Assembly: GCA_947069175.1 (NCBI GenBank)
Contig: CAMTDV010000002.1
Coordinates: 12,764,988 to 12,828,987, forward strand
Length of the DNA stretch: 64,000 nt
Direction: 5' to 3'
Origin: Scalesia atractyloides
Taxonomy: Eukaryota > Streptophyta > Magnoliopsida > Asterales > Asteraceae
Part shown: positions 53,628 to 64,000 of the stretch, piece after piece
How positions within the stretch are numbered: position 1 is the stretch's first letter
Layout of the letters: each line of letters starts with the position of its first letter
Notes under the pieces: generated by a model
Database searches by the model: none
What the model was told of the DNA's origin: nothing
Seen by the model: only the letters and a program-made list of their open reading frames with translations
Translations under genes and position numbers: made by a program

Positions 53628-56246
53628 GGTGATCAAGTTCACCATTTGAACTTGCACCTTTCAAAATCACAACTCTTCTCCCTCCTCTGGAGTTCCTAGC
53701 TGAAAGGAGCATCCAACTTAGTTCTCTTGCATTCTAGGAACCTCTTGTAAGTGTTCCTTGCTCTTGCATTTTCGTTTATAGGCTTTTATAGCCAAAAGTC
53801 AAGTGCTTTACGGAAAACGCTTTGACTTTCGGTTAAGACCATTATGGTCCAGCCATTGTTCGAAATGAACATGGCTAAGTGATCATAATAAGGTAGGTGT
53901 TAGTCCCTATAAGGGCACCTCCTGAAGATCACGTTTGCTAGACCAATTGACGGGTCAACGTTATGATATTAAAAAGTCAAACAGGCCATTTTTCGGAAAA
54001 ATCATAAATTGATCTTATACATGTTATGAAACCTGTTTTGACACTTAAACAAGTTGCTAATAATTATTAGAAAATGTAAGAATATGTTCGGCTCGTAAAT
54101 TTTAGTTCTATGGTCTGTTCGCAACCGAAAGTCACGAAGCTTGACTTCTGCTTTTACTTTCGATTCTGGCCCGATTTAGATTAGTTACCTACTGACCTAA
54201 AGTTGCATTATGATCATAATATAATGTAACATAACCCTCTGAGGTTATATTACATTATCATAATCATAATCCAAGTTTATGCGCAATATGCCATCTTTGA
54301 CCAAAATGCCCTTTTTGCATAAAACAAGCTTTCAAATAGTAATGAACTTGAAAATAAGTTTCCTACTGATGTAATATTATAAGTAGGATTATTTGGGATG
54401 TTAAACCAAGTTATAAACTGAGTTTGCAAGCAAGTCCTTAAACTATGTCGATAAATAACGATTTTAGCCCCTATGGCTCATAAAATGGTTTTAATCAAGT
54501 CTTTTCAAGATAAATCATTTACCTACTGATATCTTATACTAAATAACATATTTTAAACATTTTAATCTAACCTTAACATCAGTTTTCGTAAACATCGTTT
54601 AAAGACGTCATTTTACGACATAAGCGCCATTTCGGCGCATAGTACGGTTTTAAACCATATCATTGACCAAAATTTGATACCTGTTCATTTTAAAACTTAT
54701 TTTAAATATAATTACAGTTGGTATATGTTATAAACTCAGAATCCCAAATAATTTATAAACTATGTGTAAAATGACCAAAATGCCCCTTCGAAGCATAGTT
54801 TGGTCAAAAAAGGTAAGTTACACATGTAGTGGGTATCCTACTGATATTATATCATAAATAAAATATTTTCCAGAATACTTATGATAATAAACTTAAAATA
54901 TATTCAAGTTCCTTTTATACGGTATATAATTACCGAAATGCCCTTATGAGGCATAATTTCGTTTTAAAACCTTAACGGGTATATAAGTTGATATCCTACT
55001 GATATCTTAACTTACTTAAAATATAATGGCATATAGAACTTGTCCATGACTTATCCGGTTACCCGATATCGCTAATATGCGCACGGTTACGTATATGTAA
55101 CTATTTTTCAGAAATTAACCGAAACGGGTTTAACCTTGTCATTTAAGTCTCAAAATCCAGAATGTTTATAGTTTATCCATATTATACAAATCAAGGCACT
55201 TGTTGGAATCTAACTTCATTCTATCCAATCATCGTTTAATCTAGCGTCATACGTTTTGATGAAGTACGCTAGTCGGTCTAAGTCAATAACTTGAATAAGA
55301 CCGTTAGTATTTAATTGGTTAGTTTATGCCATAATCCAGACTAGAGACTTGCCGGGAAATGCTATCTGCACTTAGTCCTTTTGTGTACGGCTAAGTTATT
55401 AAAAATTAAAAGAAGACTAGCTCAGGTAAATACTCTCGACTTATTTCCCTATACGGGCTTGGGTTACGGTAAATTATTACCACTTGGTCAGAGATGGAAT
55501 TCAATCGAACGCCGGTTCGAAGATAATAAATCCGCATATTCTGTTTTAATCAGTTTTGTTTGATAATTTAAACATCAGGGGTTAACTACCGTGTCCTAGA
55601 TATCCTCGGCTCATTAAAATAGAAATGGCCACGACCTTAGCACGGGTGTAGGCATACACCCGATAGACGCTCAATTATGCTTTCCCACAAGGTTAGGAGG
55701 AATTGACTCCTTCGTGAGTCCAAAGTGGTGTGTACGTTAATTGTGTCTCGGTCTTCGTACCGGGCCCCGTATGTATGACAAACATGTAAATCTGTTAACA
55801 AGGTTGGACGATCAATTAACCCAAGTTATAAAAAGATTTTTGTGCTGATACGCACTTAAAACATTTTTTAAATGTTTTAAAATGAGTCAGTTGGATTTAT
55901 TTACCAGCGAAAGCTGACGTATTTTCAAATGACTAATCTGCAGGTACAATACGAAAATAGGCCGGAAGTGCTCGGTAGCGATAGAGGATCTTGCAAATCC
56001 TAAATCTGCCCAAAGTCTTTTTTGTATTCTTTCCATGTACAATTTATGATCCGCCTGTGGATCTTCTATTACAAGCTTGTATATTATTTTGTATTTTCGA
56101 ACATTCGGTTTGTAATAGTAATTTTACTCCAAGACTTTCATTGTGCCGTGTTTAATTGACTATGATGATTATCAACTGACGTCACGATACTCCCCACTCG
56201 GGCCCACCAGTGTATGGATTTCGGGTTGGAAATCTGGGGTGTGACA

Positions 56247-59200
56247 ACACCGGTGGGCCTGGGTGGGGAATACTTTGACGTAAGTTGATAGTATCATAGT
56301 CAATTAAATACAGCACAACGAAATTCTTGGAGTTTAAATAACTATTACAAACCAAATGTTCAAAGTGCAAAAATAATATACAAACGGCTTGTAATGAAAG
56401 ATCCACAGGCGGATCATAAAATGTTCAAAAAATGTATAACAGATTTTGGGCAGATCTAAGGATTTGCAAGATCCTCTTATATCACTACCAAGCAACTTCC
56501 AGCCTATTTCGTATTGTACCTGCAGCTTAGTCTTTTGAAATTACGTCAGCTTTCGCTGGTAAATACACTCAACTGACTCGTATTGAAAACATTTAAAAAA
56601 ATGGATTTAAGTGCACAGGGCACAAAAAATCTTTTATAACTTGGGAAAGTCAGCTTTGTAACCTTGTTAACAGCTTTACATGTTTGTCAATACATATGGG
56701 GCCCATTATAGAGACCGAGACATGATTAACGTACTTACCACTTATAAGCCCACGAAGGAGTTATCCCCAACTTGTGGTAAAAATAATTTAGCATTTGCAT
56801 CTGTCAGGTGTATGCCTACCCCCGTGCTTTGGTCATGGCCATTAACTAATGTAATGAGCCAAGGATATCCAGGACATAGTCGTTAACCCCCAATGTTTAA
56901 GTTATCAAACAAAACTAATCAAAATGGAATATGCGGATTTACTAGCCATAATCTGGCATTCGATTGATCCCATTTCCGACCAAGCGGTAATAATTTACCG
57001 TAACCCAAGCCCGTATAGGGAAAATACGTCAAGAGTATTTTTTTTTACCTGAGCTAGTCTTGATTTAAAATGCAAGATTTAATATCTCAACCGTTTTCAA
57101 AATGAAATAAGTGCAGATAGCATTTACTGGAAGGCTCTAGTCTGGATTATGGTATAAGCTAACCAATTAAAATGCTAACGGTCTTATTTAAGTCTTAGAC
57201 TTAGACCAACTAGCTTAAAGGATCAAAAACGGCACGATACGCTAGATTAAGCGATGACCGGATAGAATGTAGTTTAAACCCAACAAGGACTTAAGACTTG
57301 TATAATATGGGTAAATTTGAGGTTAAAATGATAAGGTTAAACCTGTTTTGGTTAATTTTCGTAAACTAGTTACATATACTTAACCGTATGCATACACGCG
57401 ATATCGGGTAACCGGATGAGTCATGAACAAGTTCTATATGTCATTATACTTTAAATAAGTTGTAATATCACTAGAATATCAACTTATATGCCCATTGAGG
57501 TTTTAAAACGAAACTACGCCTTATAAGGCGTTATGGACCATTATATGTTGTATAAAAGGAACTTGCATGTGTTATGATCATAAACATTCTGGAAAAATAC
57601 TTAATTTGTGATATATTATCAGTAAGAAGTCACACATAAGTGTGATTTATGGTTTAAGACAAAACTATGCACTGAAAGAGCATTTTGGTCATTTAAAAAG
57701 TATAGTTTATGATATTATACAAAAATCAGTTTATGATCAGAATATCAATATCATAATATGTTAATTTCATTAACATATCAGTAGGTAATTCATTTGCAAG
57801 TTCATTGATTAAAACCTTGTTTTATGTAAAAATGACATTTTAGTCAAAATTGGCATTTTAGCGGAACTTGTGCATAAACTCAGATTATGATTATGATCAA
57901 GTAATATAACCTCATAGGGTTATGCTACATTTTATTACGATCATAATGCTAACATAAATCAGAAGTTAACTAATCTAAGTCGGGTCAGAATCGAAAGTCA
58001 AAACAGAAGTCAAACTTCACGACTTTCGGTTGTGAACCGACCCTAGGACTGAAATTGACGGATCGAACATGTTCCCACATGTTCTAATAATTATTACCAA
58101 CTTGTTTAAGTGTCAAAAACATGTTTATAACATATATAAACTCATATTATAATATTTATAAAATCTTACCCGTTTGACTTTTTAAAACATAAACTTGACC
58201 CGTCAATTGACCTAGTCAATGTGATCCTTAGGAAGTGCCCCTTTAAGGGATTAATACCTTCCTAATTACGATCACTTAGCCATGTTAATTTCAAACAATG
58301 GCTGGACCATAATGGTCTTAACTGAAAGTCAAGGCATTTGTCGAAAGTGCTTGACTGTTGGCTATTAAAAGCCTATAAAAAGAAAAGAGCAGAGCTGGAA
58401 CACTTACAAATGATCTAAGGGAAACTTAGAACTCAAAGGGAAGCTCCTAAATAGTCAGAAACTTCCAAGAGTAATATAGAGAGGAGAAAGAGTGAATGAG
58501 CTAGGAAATGAGGTGAACTAGTGGGCTATTTATGATACAAGAAGGTGTGTGAAGATAAAGCCAGGTGTTAGAGGTGTTGTAGGATCTTCACAAGTGTCTA
58601 GCAAGGTGTCAAGAGCTGCAAGAGTGTGGCATTTTGTAGGAGAGGTGGCATCTTGACAGAATTTTGGGGTCTTGACACTTTAGTCCCTCAAAAAAAATTT
58701 TGGTGGATTCTCATGAATTGTCCCTTGACTTATATTCAATGACATAATGATACAACTTGGTCTTTTCGTTCGACATGAGATGTAATGAAGAAAAGTACGA
58801 ATAACCGAACGTTAACGGGTGTCACACTAGGTGTTTTTATGACTTATAAGTGTTTACTATCTTAAACGTGAAAGATATGAATACTTATGGTTTCATGGGT
58901 TAAACTACCTAAACTAGTAAGGTTAAATGTTTGGTGATGATGTGGAATGTTTAAGGATGGTAAATCAAAAGATATCGTCTCAACCGAGAGACGTTCGGGT
59001 CTAAAGGTGACTTAGTAAATCAAGAAATATGAAAATAACAAAGTCTAAGGGCCTTTGGGTCATTTGCTGAAAGTTAAAACAAGGAAAAATACAGGTTTTT
59101 GAGTCTTGCTGTAGGCTACGGTCGACAGACCGTAGCTTACGGCCAGTATAATCTTTCTTCAGCAGCTACAGACCGTAGCCTACGATCCTAGACCGTATGT

Positions 59201-59340
59201 TACGGTTAGTTTTAATAAAAAATTCAAAAATTTTTGGACATTTTTAAGGTTATTTGAGTGGCTAACTCATTTGAGGTATTATTCGGGGGCATATACACGT
59301 GTCTGTATATTACCAAACATGAATTTTACGAGGTGTTACA
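56247..59340 (-). repeat. E3 5' LTR, main part
   Basis: Continues the E3 LTR from 27839 after the A1 insertion. Positions 57712-59340 match 19082-20700. The plus strand ends GGTGTTACA. It carries the CCGTAGGCTACGG palindrome cluster (59109-59209). It is homologous to the A-family LTR in opposite orientation. Confidence 0.9.
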
Positions 59341-60457
59341 GGATAATCAGCCGGTTTGATACGAATGGATCGTGTTTATTATTATATTGATTAACATGAA
59401 TGGTTTGTGTAGTTTGTATACGAATATATTGTTGTTTGTGGGTTATAGGTATGGCTTACATGTTGTGTGTTAGTTATAACAAAAATAAAATATTATAATT
59501 GCCTAATTACTGAAATTTGCAATACTTAAGTAGGTTATAGGTTTAGGTGCTCATGCTCGATAGCAACTTAGCGAGTCCCTTTATTTAAAATATGGATATT
59601 GTATAAAAATGACTAGAAATTTTAGGGTGCACATAGTAACATCTTCATTGTGCCACAAATATGTCTTACATTGCCATATTTAGAGCAGGGGTCATGATAA
59701 GATGGAGACATGCATGTCAATCCAAACACCCTGTCCATAGAAGTGTCAAGTGTTCCACACATTATGAGGTCCTATACTTTGATATATAATACAAGTTCAA
59801 CTTGGTAGACATTGCGATGTATTTAATAAGAGTCCAACTTGATAAACATTTCTATTTGTTATGAATGTTTGCAAGGGGACTATACGTAGCGGCGTTAGGT
59901 AGTACATGCAGGATAGTGGGTCAAACACGACACACATATTTACAGTTTTACACAAACAAGATCCGTTTAAGCATTTTTTGTGATTTTTTTACATGTTAAT
60001 ACTTTCAAATTATAAACATTTCTTTGAACGTTAACATTTTAGCATAAAATACTAGCCATTTTAAGTTATGAGATAAAGTATATTTTTAGAAAATGAAACC
60101 CACCAGTCACATCCGGACGACCCCTCCTGTTTATGTGATAAGATCATAAATATTATTTATGACAATTGAAATTTTCTAGTACAAACAGGTTATTTAGGCA
60201 GTTCATAAAAAAAGGACAAGACTTCTGAGTTTGGACCAACACGATGACGGGATAATAACATGCACACCTATATTTTGGACCCACAGGCCCACAACCAACG
60301 AAATAAATGGAATGCAAGCTCGTACATATGGATTAAATGAAATATAAATACATAAACGTTAGAGAACCACTTAACTCTTTATCTTCTTCTTCTTTTACGG
60401 TAAACAATTTGTTTTGTAAATAACAATATAGCATGATAATTCGATTTGATGATCTAT
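59341..60457. other. Unassigned AT-rich sequence
   Basis: About 1.1 kb right of E3. No coding frame, repeat or LTR terminus was recognised. This may be the sequence into which E3 inserted. If so, GGATA at 59341 would be its right target duplication. Confidence 0.5.
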
Positions 60458-61062
60458 TGTAACACCCCGAAAACGGGTTTGGTAATTAAATTAAATTAAC
60501 TAATGATAAACGGATAAAAATACCGTTGATGGTTAAAGTAACCCGTAAACAAAATAACTAGGAACAAATTAACCTAGTAAGTAACATGTAAATAGGTGAT
60601 AAAACAATGAGTTGTGTTCTTATATAATCAAAACTAAATTTGAGGGACCAAAGTGGTCAAAAAGGAAACATGTGTTGTAAAACAAAGAAATCAAAACATA
60701 ACACACACATAGTGTGTGTTTGTTGATCACCAGGAGGTACAAACAAGGGCAAACCCTTGTTCATCCAAGAATCATCAAATTGAAGGAGAAATTGGCCTCA
60801 AATTTGTGCATGAACATGAATTATCAATTACCTAGACTAGGGAATCATAAGGTATGTTTAAAAATTTAGATTGGTAAAAGTCATAACTTGAGACAAGTAG
60901 AATACTTTCAATTAGATTGTTGGATTATGATCCAAATATGAGATTAAGTGTATATGTATGCTTAACTTCATTAGACATAATGAAATTATGAAATATGAGT
61001 TATGATTACTTGTAACAAGTAGATTATGAAATGGGTTTTGATAATATGATGAAATAGACGTT

Positions 61063-61067
61063 ATATT
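61063..61067. other. S target-site duplication, left
   Basis: ATATT, repeated at 63723-63727. Confidence 0.88.
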
Positions 61068-61257
61068 TGTAACATCCGTCAAAAACCGGGTTAACCAAAC
61101 CCGCTTCGTTTATTAACCGGACAACCAGTTAAAAATTTCGTTGCATATTTAATGCTCAAATTAATTTTAAACGATACATAATTAATAAGTACGTTAGAAT
61201 ATAAAATTTATATTTGAAAATTTATAAAAAAAATAGTGAGAAAAAAATTAAATGCTG

Positions 61258-61335
61258 AAGCCGGGTTTCGAACCCGGGTCAGCTGGGTAACTTCAAAGTC
61301 TTAACTCACATCCATCCAACCACTCCGCCACTTGT
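61258..61335 (-). other. tRNA-like module in S (antisense)
   Basis: The minus strand reads GTGGCGGAGTGGTTGG (A-box-like, as in Leu/Ser-type tRNAs) and later GGGTTCGAAACCCGG (B-box with perfect T-stem pairing). The position in the LTR matches the antisense module of E2 (8026), but the sequence differs. Confidence 0.55.
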
Positions 61336-61598
61336 GTTCTTTAGTAATATATCAAAACAATTAATTCAAATATCAAATCTCGATTTCAAAATCAGTCAAC
61401 AGACACGCCCAATTCGCAGTCGTCGGAAATCCCGACGATTTCGCCATTCACTGTCGGTTTCTTGTGACTTAACGTGTATAATAACTCTTACATCGGTTAT
61501 AACCGATGTCCAGTCCGCGACATCAGTCATAACCGCCGGAGAATTATTGACCAACGAATCAAGACGGTAATCAGACCCAATTCGTCGATATTCTTCCC

Positions 61599-61606
61599 TA
61601 TAAATG
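61599..61606 (+). promoter_or_regulatory. Putative TATA box of S
   Basis: CCCTATAAATGC at the position equivalent to the E2 TATA box. Confidence 0.4.
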
Positions 61607-62182
61607 CACACCCTAGCCTCTGGTAAACTTTTCGCTCAAAATCGCACCGATTCTTAAATCAATTTTCACTCGCCGGAAAATCTCTGCAAGTCGCCGAAAA
61701 ACCGAGACTTTCATCTACACGGTAAATACCTCGACTTTTCTGTTTTAACCCATTGTTAGACTATTACTAACATCAATCCCTCACCCAGAATCTATTCCAG
61801 ACGACGTTGCCGGATATTCCATTTTCGCCGAAAAACTTCTGGAATTTCCAGAATCACACTGTTAAACGGTATGATCATCTAAACATCCTGATAATCGTTG
61901 CTCAGTAATTCAAGTTCATATCTAATCAATCAAACTGATTATTGAATCCGAACAGAAGGAGTTCACAAAGCAGAGCCGACTATCTTTGCCGGATTTCTGA
62001 AGAAGACAACTGTTCGGTACATTCTTTCCCCAAACCCTTCTGTTCAATACCTTTCAATTTCTCATAATTTTCGTTAACCGAATTAAACAGGAAGCAGTTG
62101 GTTTAACCATTGTCTGTGTTTTGAACGAAGAAGACGAAGTCGCTTAGGTTATAAGATTAATTAAAATCAATATTATGAACGG

Positions 62183-62260
62183 GTTAGACACACAGTCCAG
62201 CGGCGGACTGTGTGCAAATAAATACGCATACGTCCCGAGTTCGATCCTTGCACACGCACA
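62183..62260 (+). other. tRNA-like module 1 in S
   Basis: GTTAGACACACAGTCCAG start, A-box-like AGTCCAGCGGCGGAC, B-box-like GAGTTCGATCC. First of three units spaced 170 bp. Confidence 0.5.
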
Positions 62261-62352
62261 TTCGCTGTAATAAAAATGTTCTTTTTTTTAAACTGAACCG
62301 GATCCATACGCAGTAAGATGTTAAGTATAATAAAAACCAGAATATTTACCAA

Positions 62353-62428
62353 GTTAGACACACAGTCCAGTGGTAGACGGTGTGCCAAACTAAACCACAG
62401 GTCCCGGGTTCGAGACCTGTGGGGATCA
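62353..62428 (+). other. tRNA-like module 2 in S
   Basis: GTTAGACACACAGTCCAG start, A-box-like AGTCCAGTGGTAGAC, T-arm-like CAGGTCCCGGGTTCGAGACCTG, which forms a self-complementary stem. Spaced 170 bp from unit 1. Confidence 0.55.
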
Positions 62429-62522
62429 CCGAGTCGATACAATTAAACCCTTTTTAAAAATAAATGATTTTCGGATTAACGTAAATAGTGTATAAATATA
62501 ATTAAAAACAGAAATATTTCGT

Positions 62523-62600
62523 GTTAGACACGTAGCTCAGTTGGTAGAGCTGCGTGCACGCGTACGGGAGGTCACGGGTTCGAGTCTCACTTAGTGCAAT
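62523..62600 (+). other. tRNA-like module 3 in S
   Basis: GTTAGACACGTAGCTCAG start. The A-box TAGCTCAGTTGGTAGAGC is almost canonical for tRNA D-arms, and GGGTTCGAGTCTC is near canonical for the B-box. It is the best of the three. Spacing between boxes is about 36 bases, as in tRNA genes. The acceptor stem does not pair well, so a working tRNA is unlikely. Confidence 0.6.
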
Positions 62601-63103
62601 AATATTCACAATCGAACCGGTCAACGGTCAACAGTCGTGGTCAACGGTCAAAAGTCAACATTTTTTTATTATTTTTATTTATTTATTTAATTAAAAATCA
62701 ATTAAAAATACTTAAAATTAACGTTTTTAAAGTTAGAAAATAGCCTTAAACTCACAAAAATATATCCAAAAATCCTATTTAAATTGTTAATAAAATCCAC
62801 TTATTTACCATACCTTTTCGTTATTAATTAGGTTAGTTATTCCTCGTCGATCAATCCTCTAAACTCGTGCGCATTCAACATCATTCACTGAACGCACCCA
62901 AGGTGAGTGAATCTCTACAAATTCCCCGTTTTAATCACGTTTTTGGTGTGTATCATGTGTCTTATTATTTATTACTTTTAAACTATTGTGCATCCATCAT
63001 ATTCATGATTAAATGTATATTCAACATGTATCATCTGTTTGTGTGATTATTGTTTAGATTAAATTTATCATTTTCAGTACATACATTATCATAGGCCGCC
63101 GCT

Positions 63104-63276
63104 CCCCATTACCTATGAGCGTTGAGCTGTTCCCCATTACCTATGAGCGTGAACGAGGCGTTGCCAACATACGATCGGCTCCGTTTGATTGAGCCTTGAT
63201 CCCACATACATTTCATCATAGGCCGTCTGCTCCCCATTACCTATGAGCGTGAGCCGTTCCCCATTACCTATGAGCG
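63104..63276. repeat. CCCCATTACCTATGAGCG repeats in S
   Basis: Four copies at about 63104, 63132, 63232 and 63259, in two pairs separated by the GGCTCCGTTTGATTGAGCC hairpin. Not seen in E2. Confidence 0.85.
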
Positions 63277-63722
63277 TGAACGAGACGTTGCCAACATTTA
63301 CATTGTCGTTCATATTACATATTCATGCAAGGTGGTTTATTATTGTATGCTATTTGTTTGTTATTGTATGTTTATTTATGTTTGTTCATATATGATTATT
63401 GCATAATTTTCCATATTAAATACAACCAGAAATAAATAATAAATGTTTTTCTAACAAGATTCACTCACCAACTTTTGTTGATCCAAAAACCATTTTTACA
63501 CATGATACAGGTGAACAGGATGAAGCAAGGAACACATAGGAAAATGCCTTAGAAGAAAATAATGAAGTCTAGAAAGATGTATAGACATGTTGTAATTATG
63601 ATTGTATGATCTTCCTTAAATTGTGATAATAAATATGAAACGTTATAATAAATGTCATGAGCTTTGATGAAAACCCAATCATGCCCCGATCACCTTTTTC
63701 CGCTGCGGGTCGGGGTGTGACA

Positions 63723-63727
63723 ATATT
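63723..63727. other. S target-site duplication, right
   Basis: ATATT, equal to 61063-61067. Confidence 0.88.
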
Positions 63728-64000
63728 CATTCTAAATGATGTTTGAAATCATCATGTATATATGAATGTTTAAAGTCTTTGGCTAAGTTTGATGTTTGAG
63801 TAAATTCCATATATATGATGCAATGGGTTATTTCATAATGATGAAACAATCCCAAGTTCTTGTATGATATTGATAGGTTAGCATACAATAATTGAAATTA
63901 TGTTAATTTGATGTTAACAATTGCATGAACTTAGTTTAGAAATTTAGTTAAAATGGTGGCCTAAAAATAACGCCTATCGGGTATTTGATGGAATGCCTAA

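Larger units (their letters stand above)
27840..56246 (+). mobile_element. A1: chromovirus-type LTR element inserted in E3 5' LTR, itself split by A2
   Basis: LTRs at 27840-31261 and 52825-56246, each 3422 bp, are flanked by ACACC (27835-27839 and 56247-56251). Internal parts are 31837-34838 and 49059-52824, interrupted by A2. The order is LTR, ORF0, minisatellite spacer, gag, protease, RT, RNase H, integrase, chromodomain. The 5' LTR is not followed by a primer site. Instead a copy of ACACC and about 570 bp of E3-type LTR (31262-31836) precede the internal region, so the 5' junction has been rebuilt after insertion. Stops and frameshifts lie in every gene. Confidence 0.85.
52825..56246 (+). 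repeat. A1 3' LTR
   Basis: 3422 bp, from TGTAACACCCTG to GGGGTGTGACA, followed by ACACC. It carries the motif array (52935-53258), the GC-rich hairpin with one or two mismatches (53420-53446) and the TATA box (53620). It abuts the E3 LTR in inverted orientation. Confidence 0.93.
19082..59340 (-). mobile_element. E3: old Ty3/gypsy chromovirus-type element, split by ATH and by A1
   Basis: The minus-strand internal region is 20701-27809, with polypurine tract, broken pol and gag, ORF0 and a tRNA-Met-type primer site. The 3' LTR is visible at 19082-20700. The 5' LTR is 27810-27839 plus 56247-59340, separated by the A1 insertion. LTR length would be about 3.1 kb. It is related to A1/A2 in LTR ends, polypurine tract, ORF0 and proteins, but forms a separate subfamily. 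The right flank starts GGATA at 59341; the left flank is outside the window. Confidence 0.87.
61068..63722 (+). mobile_element. S: solo LTR related to the E2 family, with tRNA-like modules
   Basis: Starts TGTAACATCCG and ends GCGGGTCGGGGTGTGACA, with ATATT on both sides and no internal region, so it is a solo LTR of 2655 bp. It shares with the E2 LTRs the start (with a GGGTT/AACCC inverted repeat), the block around TGCGCATTCA and GTGAGTGAAT, the GGCTCCGTTTGATTGAGCC hairpin, and the end (TGATACAGGTGAACAGG to the terminus). It is 1.2 kb longer, mainly through tRNA-like and other tandem repeats. Confidence 0.87.
60458..64000 (+). mobile_element. R: start of another LTR-like element, interrupted by S, runs off right edge
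   Basis: A terminus-like TGTAACACCCCGAAAACGGG at 60458 resembles the starts of the A, E2 and S LTRs. No partner LTR or coding region is visible before the window ends, so the call rests on the terminus only. The sequence at 60458-61067 resumes at 63728 after S. Confidence 0.4.

Noticed and set aside
53383..53712. 109-codon minus-strand frame in the A1 3' LTR
   Set aside because: The frame is not kept in the other A-family LTRs and overlaps the hairpin and TATA region.
59341..60457. A host gene fragment right of E3
   Set aside because: No open frame, splice-like pattern or known motif was seen. It is AT-rich throughout.
61334..61611. Overlapping frames on both strands in S
   Set aside because: Short, overlapping, in LTR sequence. 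There is no homologous frame in the E2 LTRs.
62523..62600. A genuine tRNA gene
   Set aside because: A and B boxes are good, but the acceptor stem does not pair convincingly and two sister units lie 170 bp apart in an LTR. It is called tRNA-like only.

Overview
The window is 64 kb of plant repeat DNA with no convincing host gene. It is a stack of nested LTR retrotransposons. The tRNA-Met-type primer sites, the Ty3/gypsy gag-pol families, an Athila-type relic and the AT-rich composition indicate a large dicot genome. The flavour of the gag and pol families recalls Asteraceae, but that is an impression, not a proof. Element names (E1, E2, E3, A1, A2, ATH, S, R) are mine.

Left part (1-19081). 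E1 is a minus-strand Ty3/gypsy element of chromovirus type (gag, protease, RT, RNase H, integrase, chromodomain-like tail). Its 3' LTR runs off the left edge and its 5' LTR ends at 16334. A young plus-strand element, E2 (7809-13781, 5-bp target duplication CTAAG), sits inside the E1 5' LTR. E2 carries a gag gene but no recognisable pol. E1 itself lies in the gag gene of an Athila-type relic (ATH, 16335-19081), and ATH lies in the 3' LTR of E3.

Middle (19082-59340). E3 is an old minus-strand chromovirus-type element with about 3.1-kb LTRs. Its 5' LTR was split by A1 (27840-56246, duplication ACACC), a plus-strand relative. A1's gag was split in turn by a second copy, A2 (34839-49058, duplication CTGCT). 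E3, A1 and A2 share an unusual layout: LTR, primer site, an extra proline-rich ORF (called ORF0 here), a minisatellite-bearing spacer, then gag-protease-RT-RNase H-integrase-chromodomain. A2 is a mosaic with re-joined pol and gag blocks. A1 has lost its primer site and carries a displaced piece of the E3 LTR next to its 5' LTR.

Right part (59341-64000). About 1.1 kb of unassigned AT-rich DNA is followed by the start of another LTR-like sequence (R, from 60458). R is interrupted by S, a 2.65-kb solo LTR (61068-63722, duplication ATATT). S carries three tRNA-like modules spaced exactly 170 bp apart and a fourth in antisense.

All gag/pol genes are broken by stops or frameshifts, apart from some long single-domain stretches, so none of these elements looks autonomous now. 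E2 looks youngest because its two LTRs are nearly the same length and closely alike. Points of most interest are ORF0 conserved upstream of gag in three copies, the gag-only element, the tRNA-like arrays within LTRs, the roughly 6.5-kb inverted repeat formed by A1's 3' LTR and the E3 LTR, and the recombination scars in A1 and A2.
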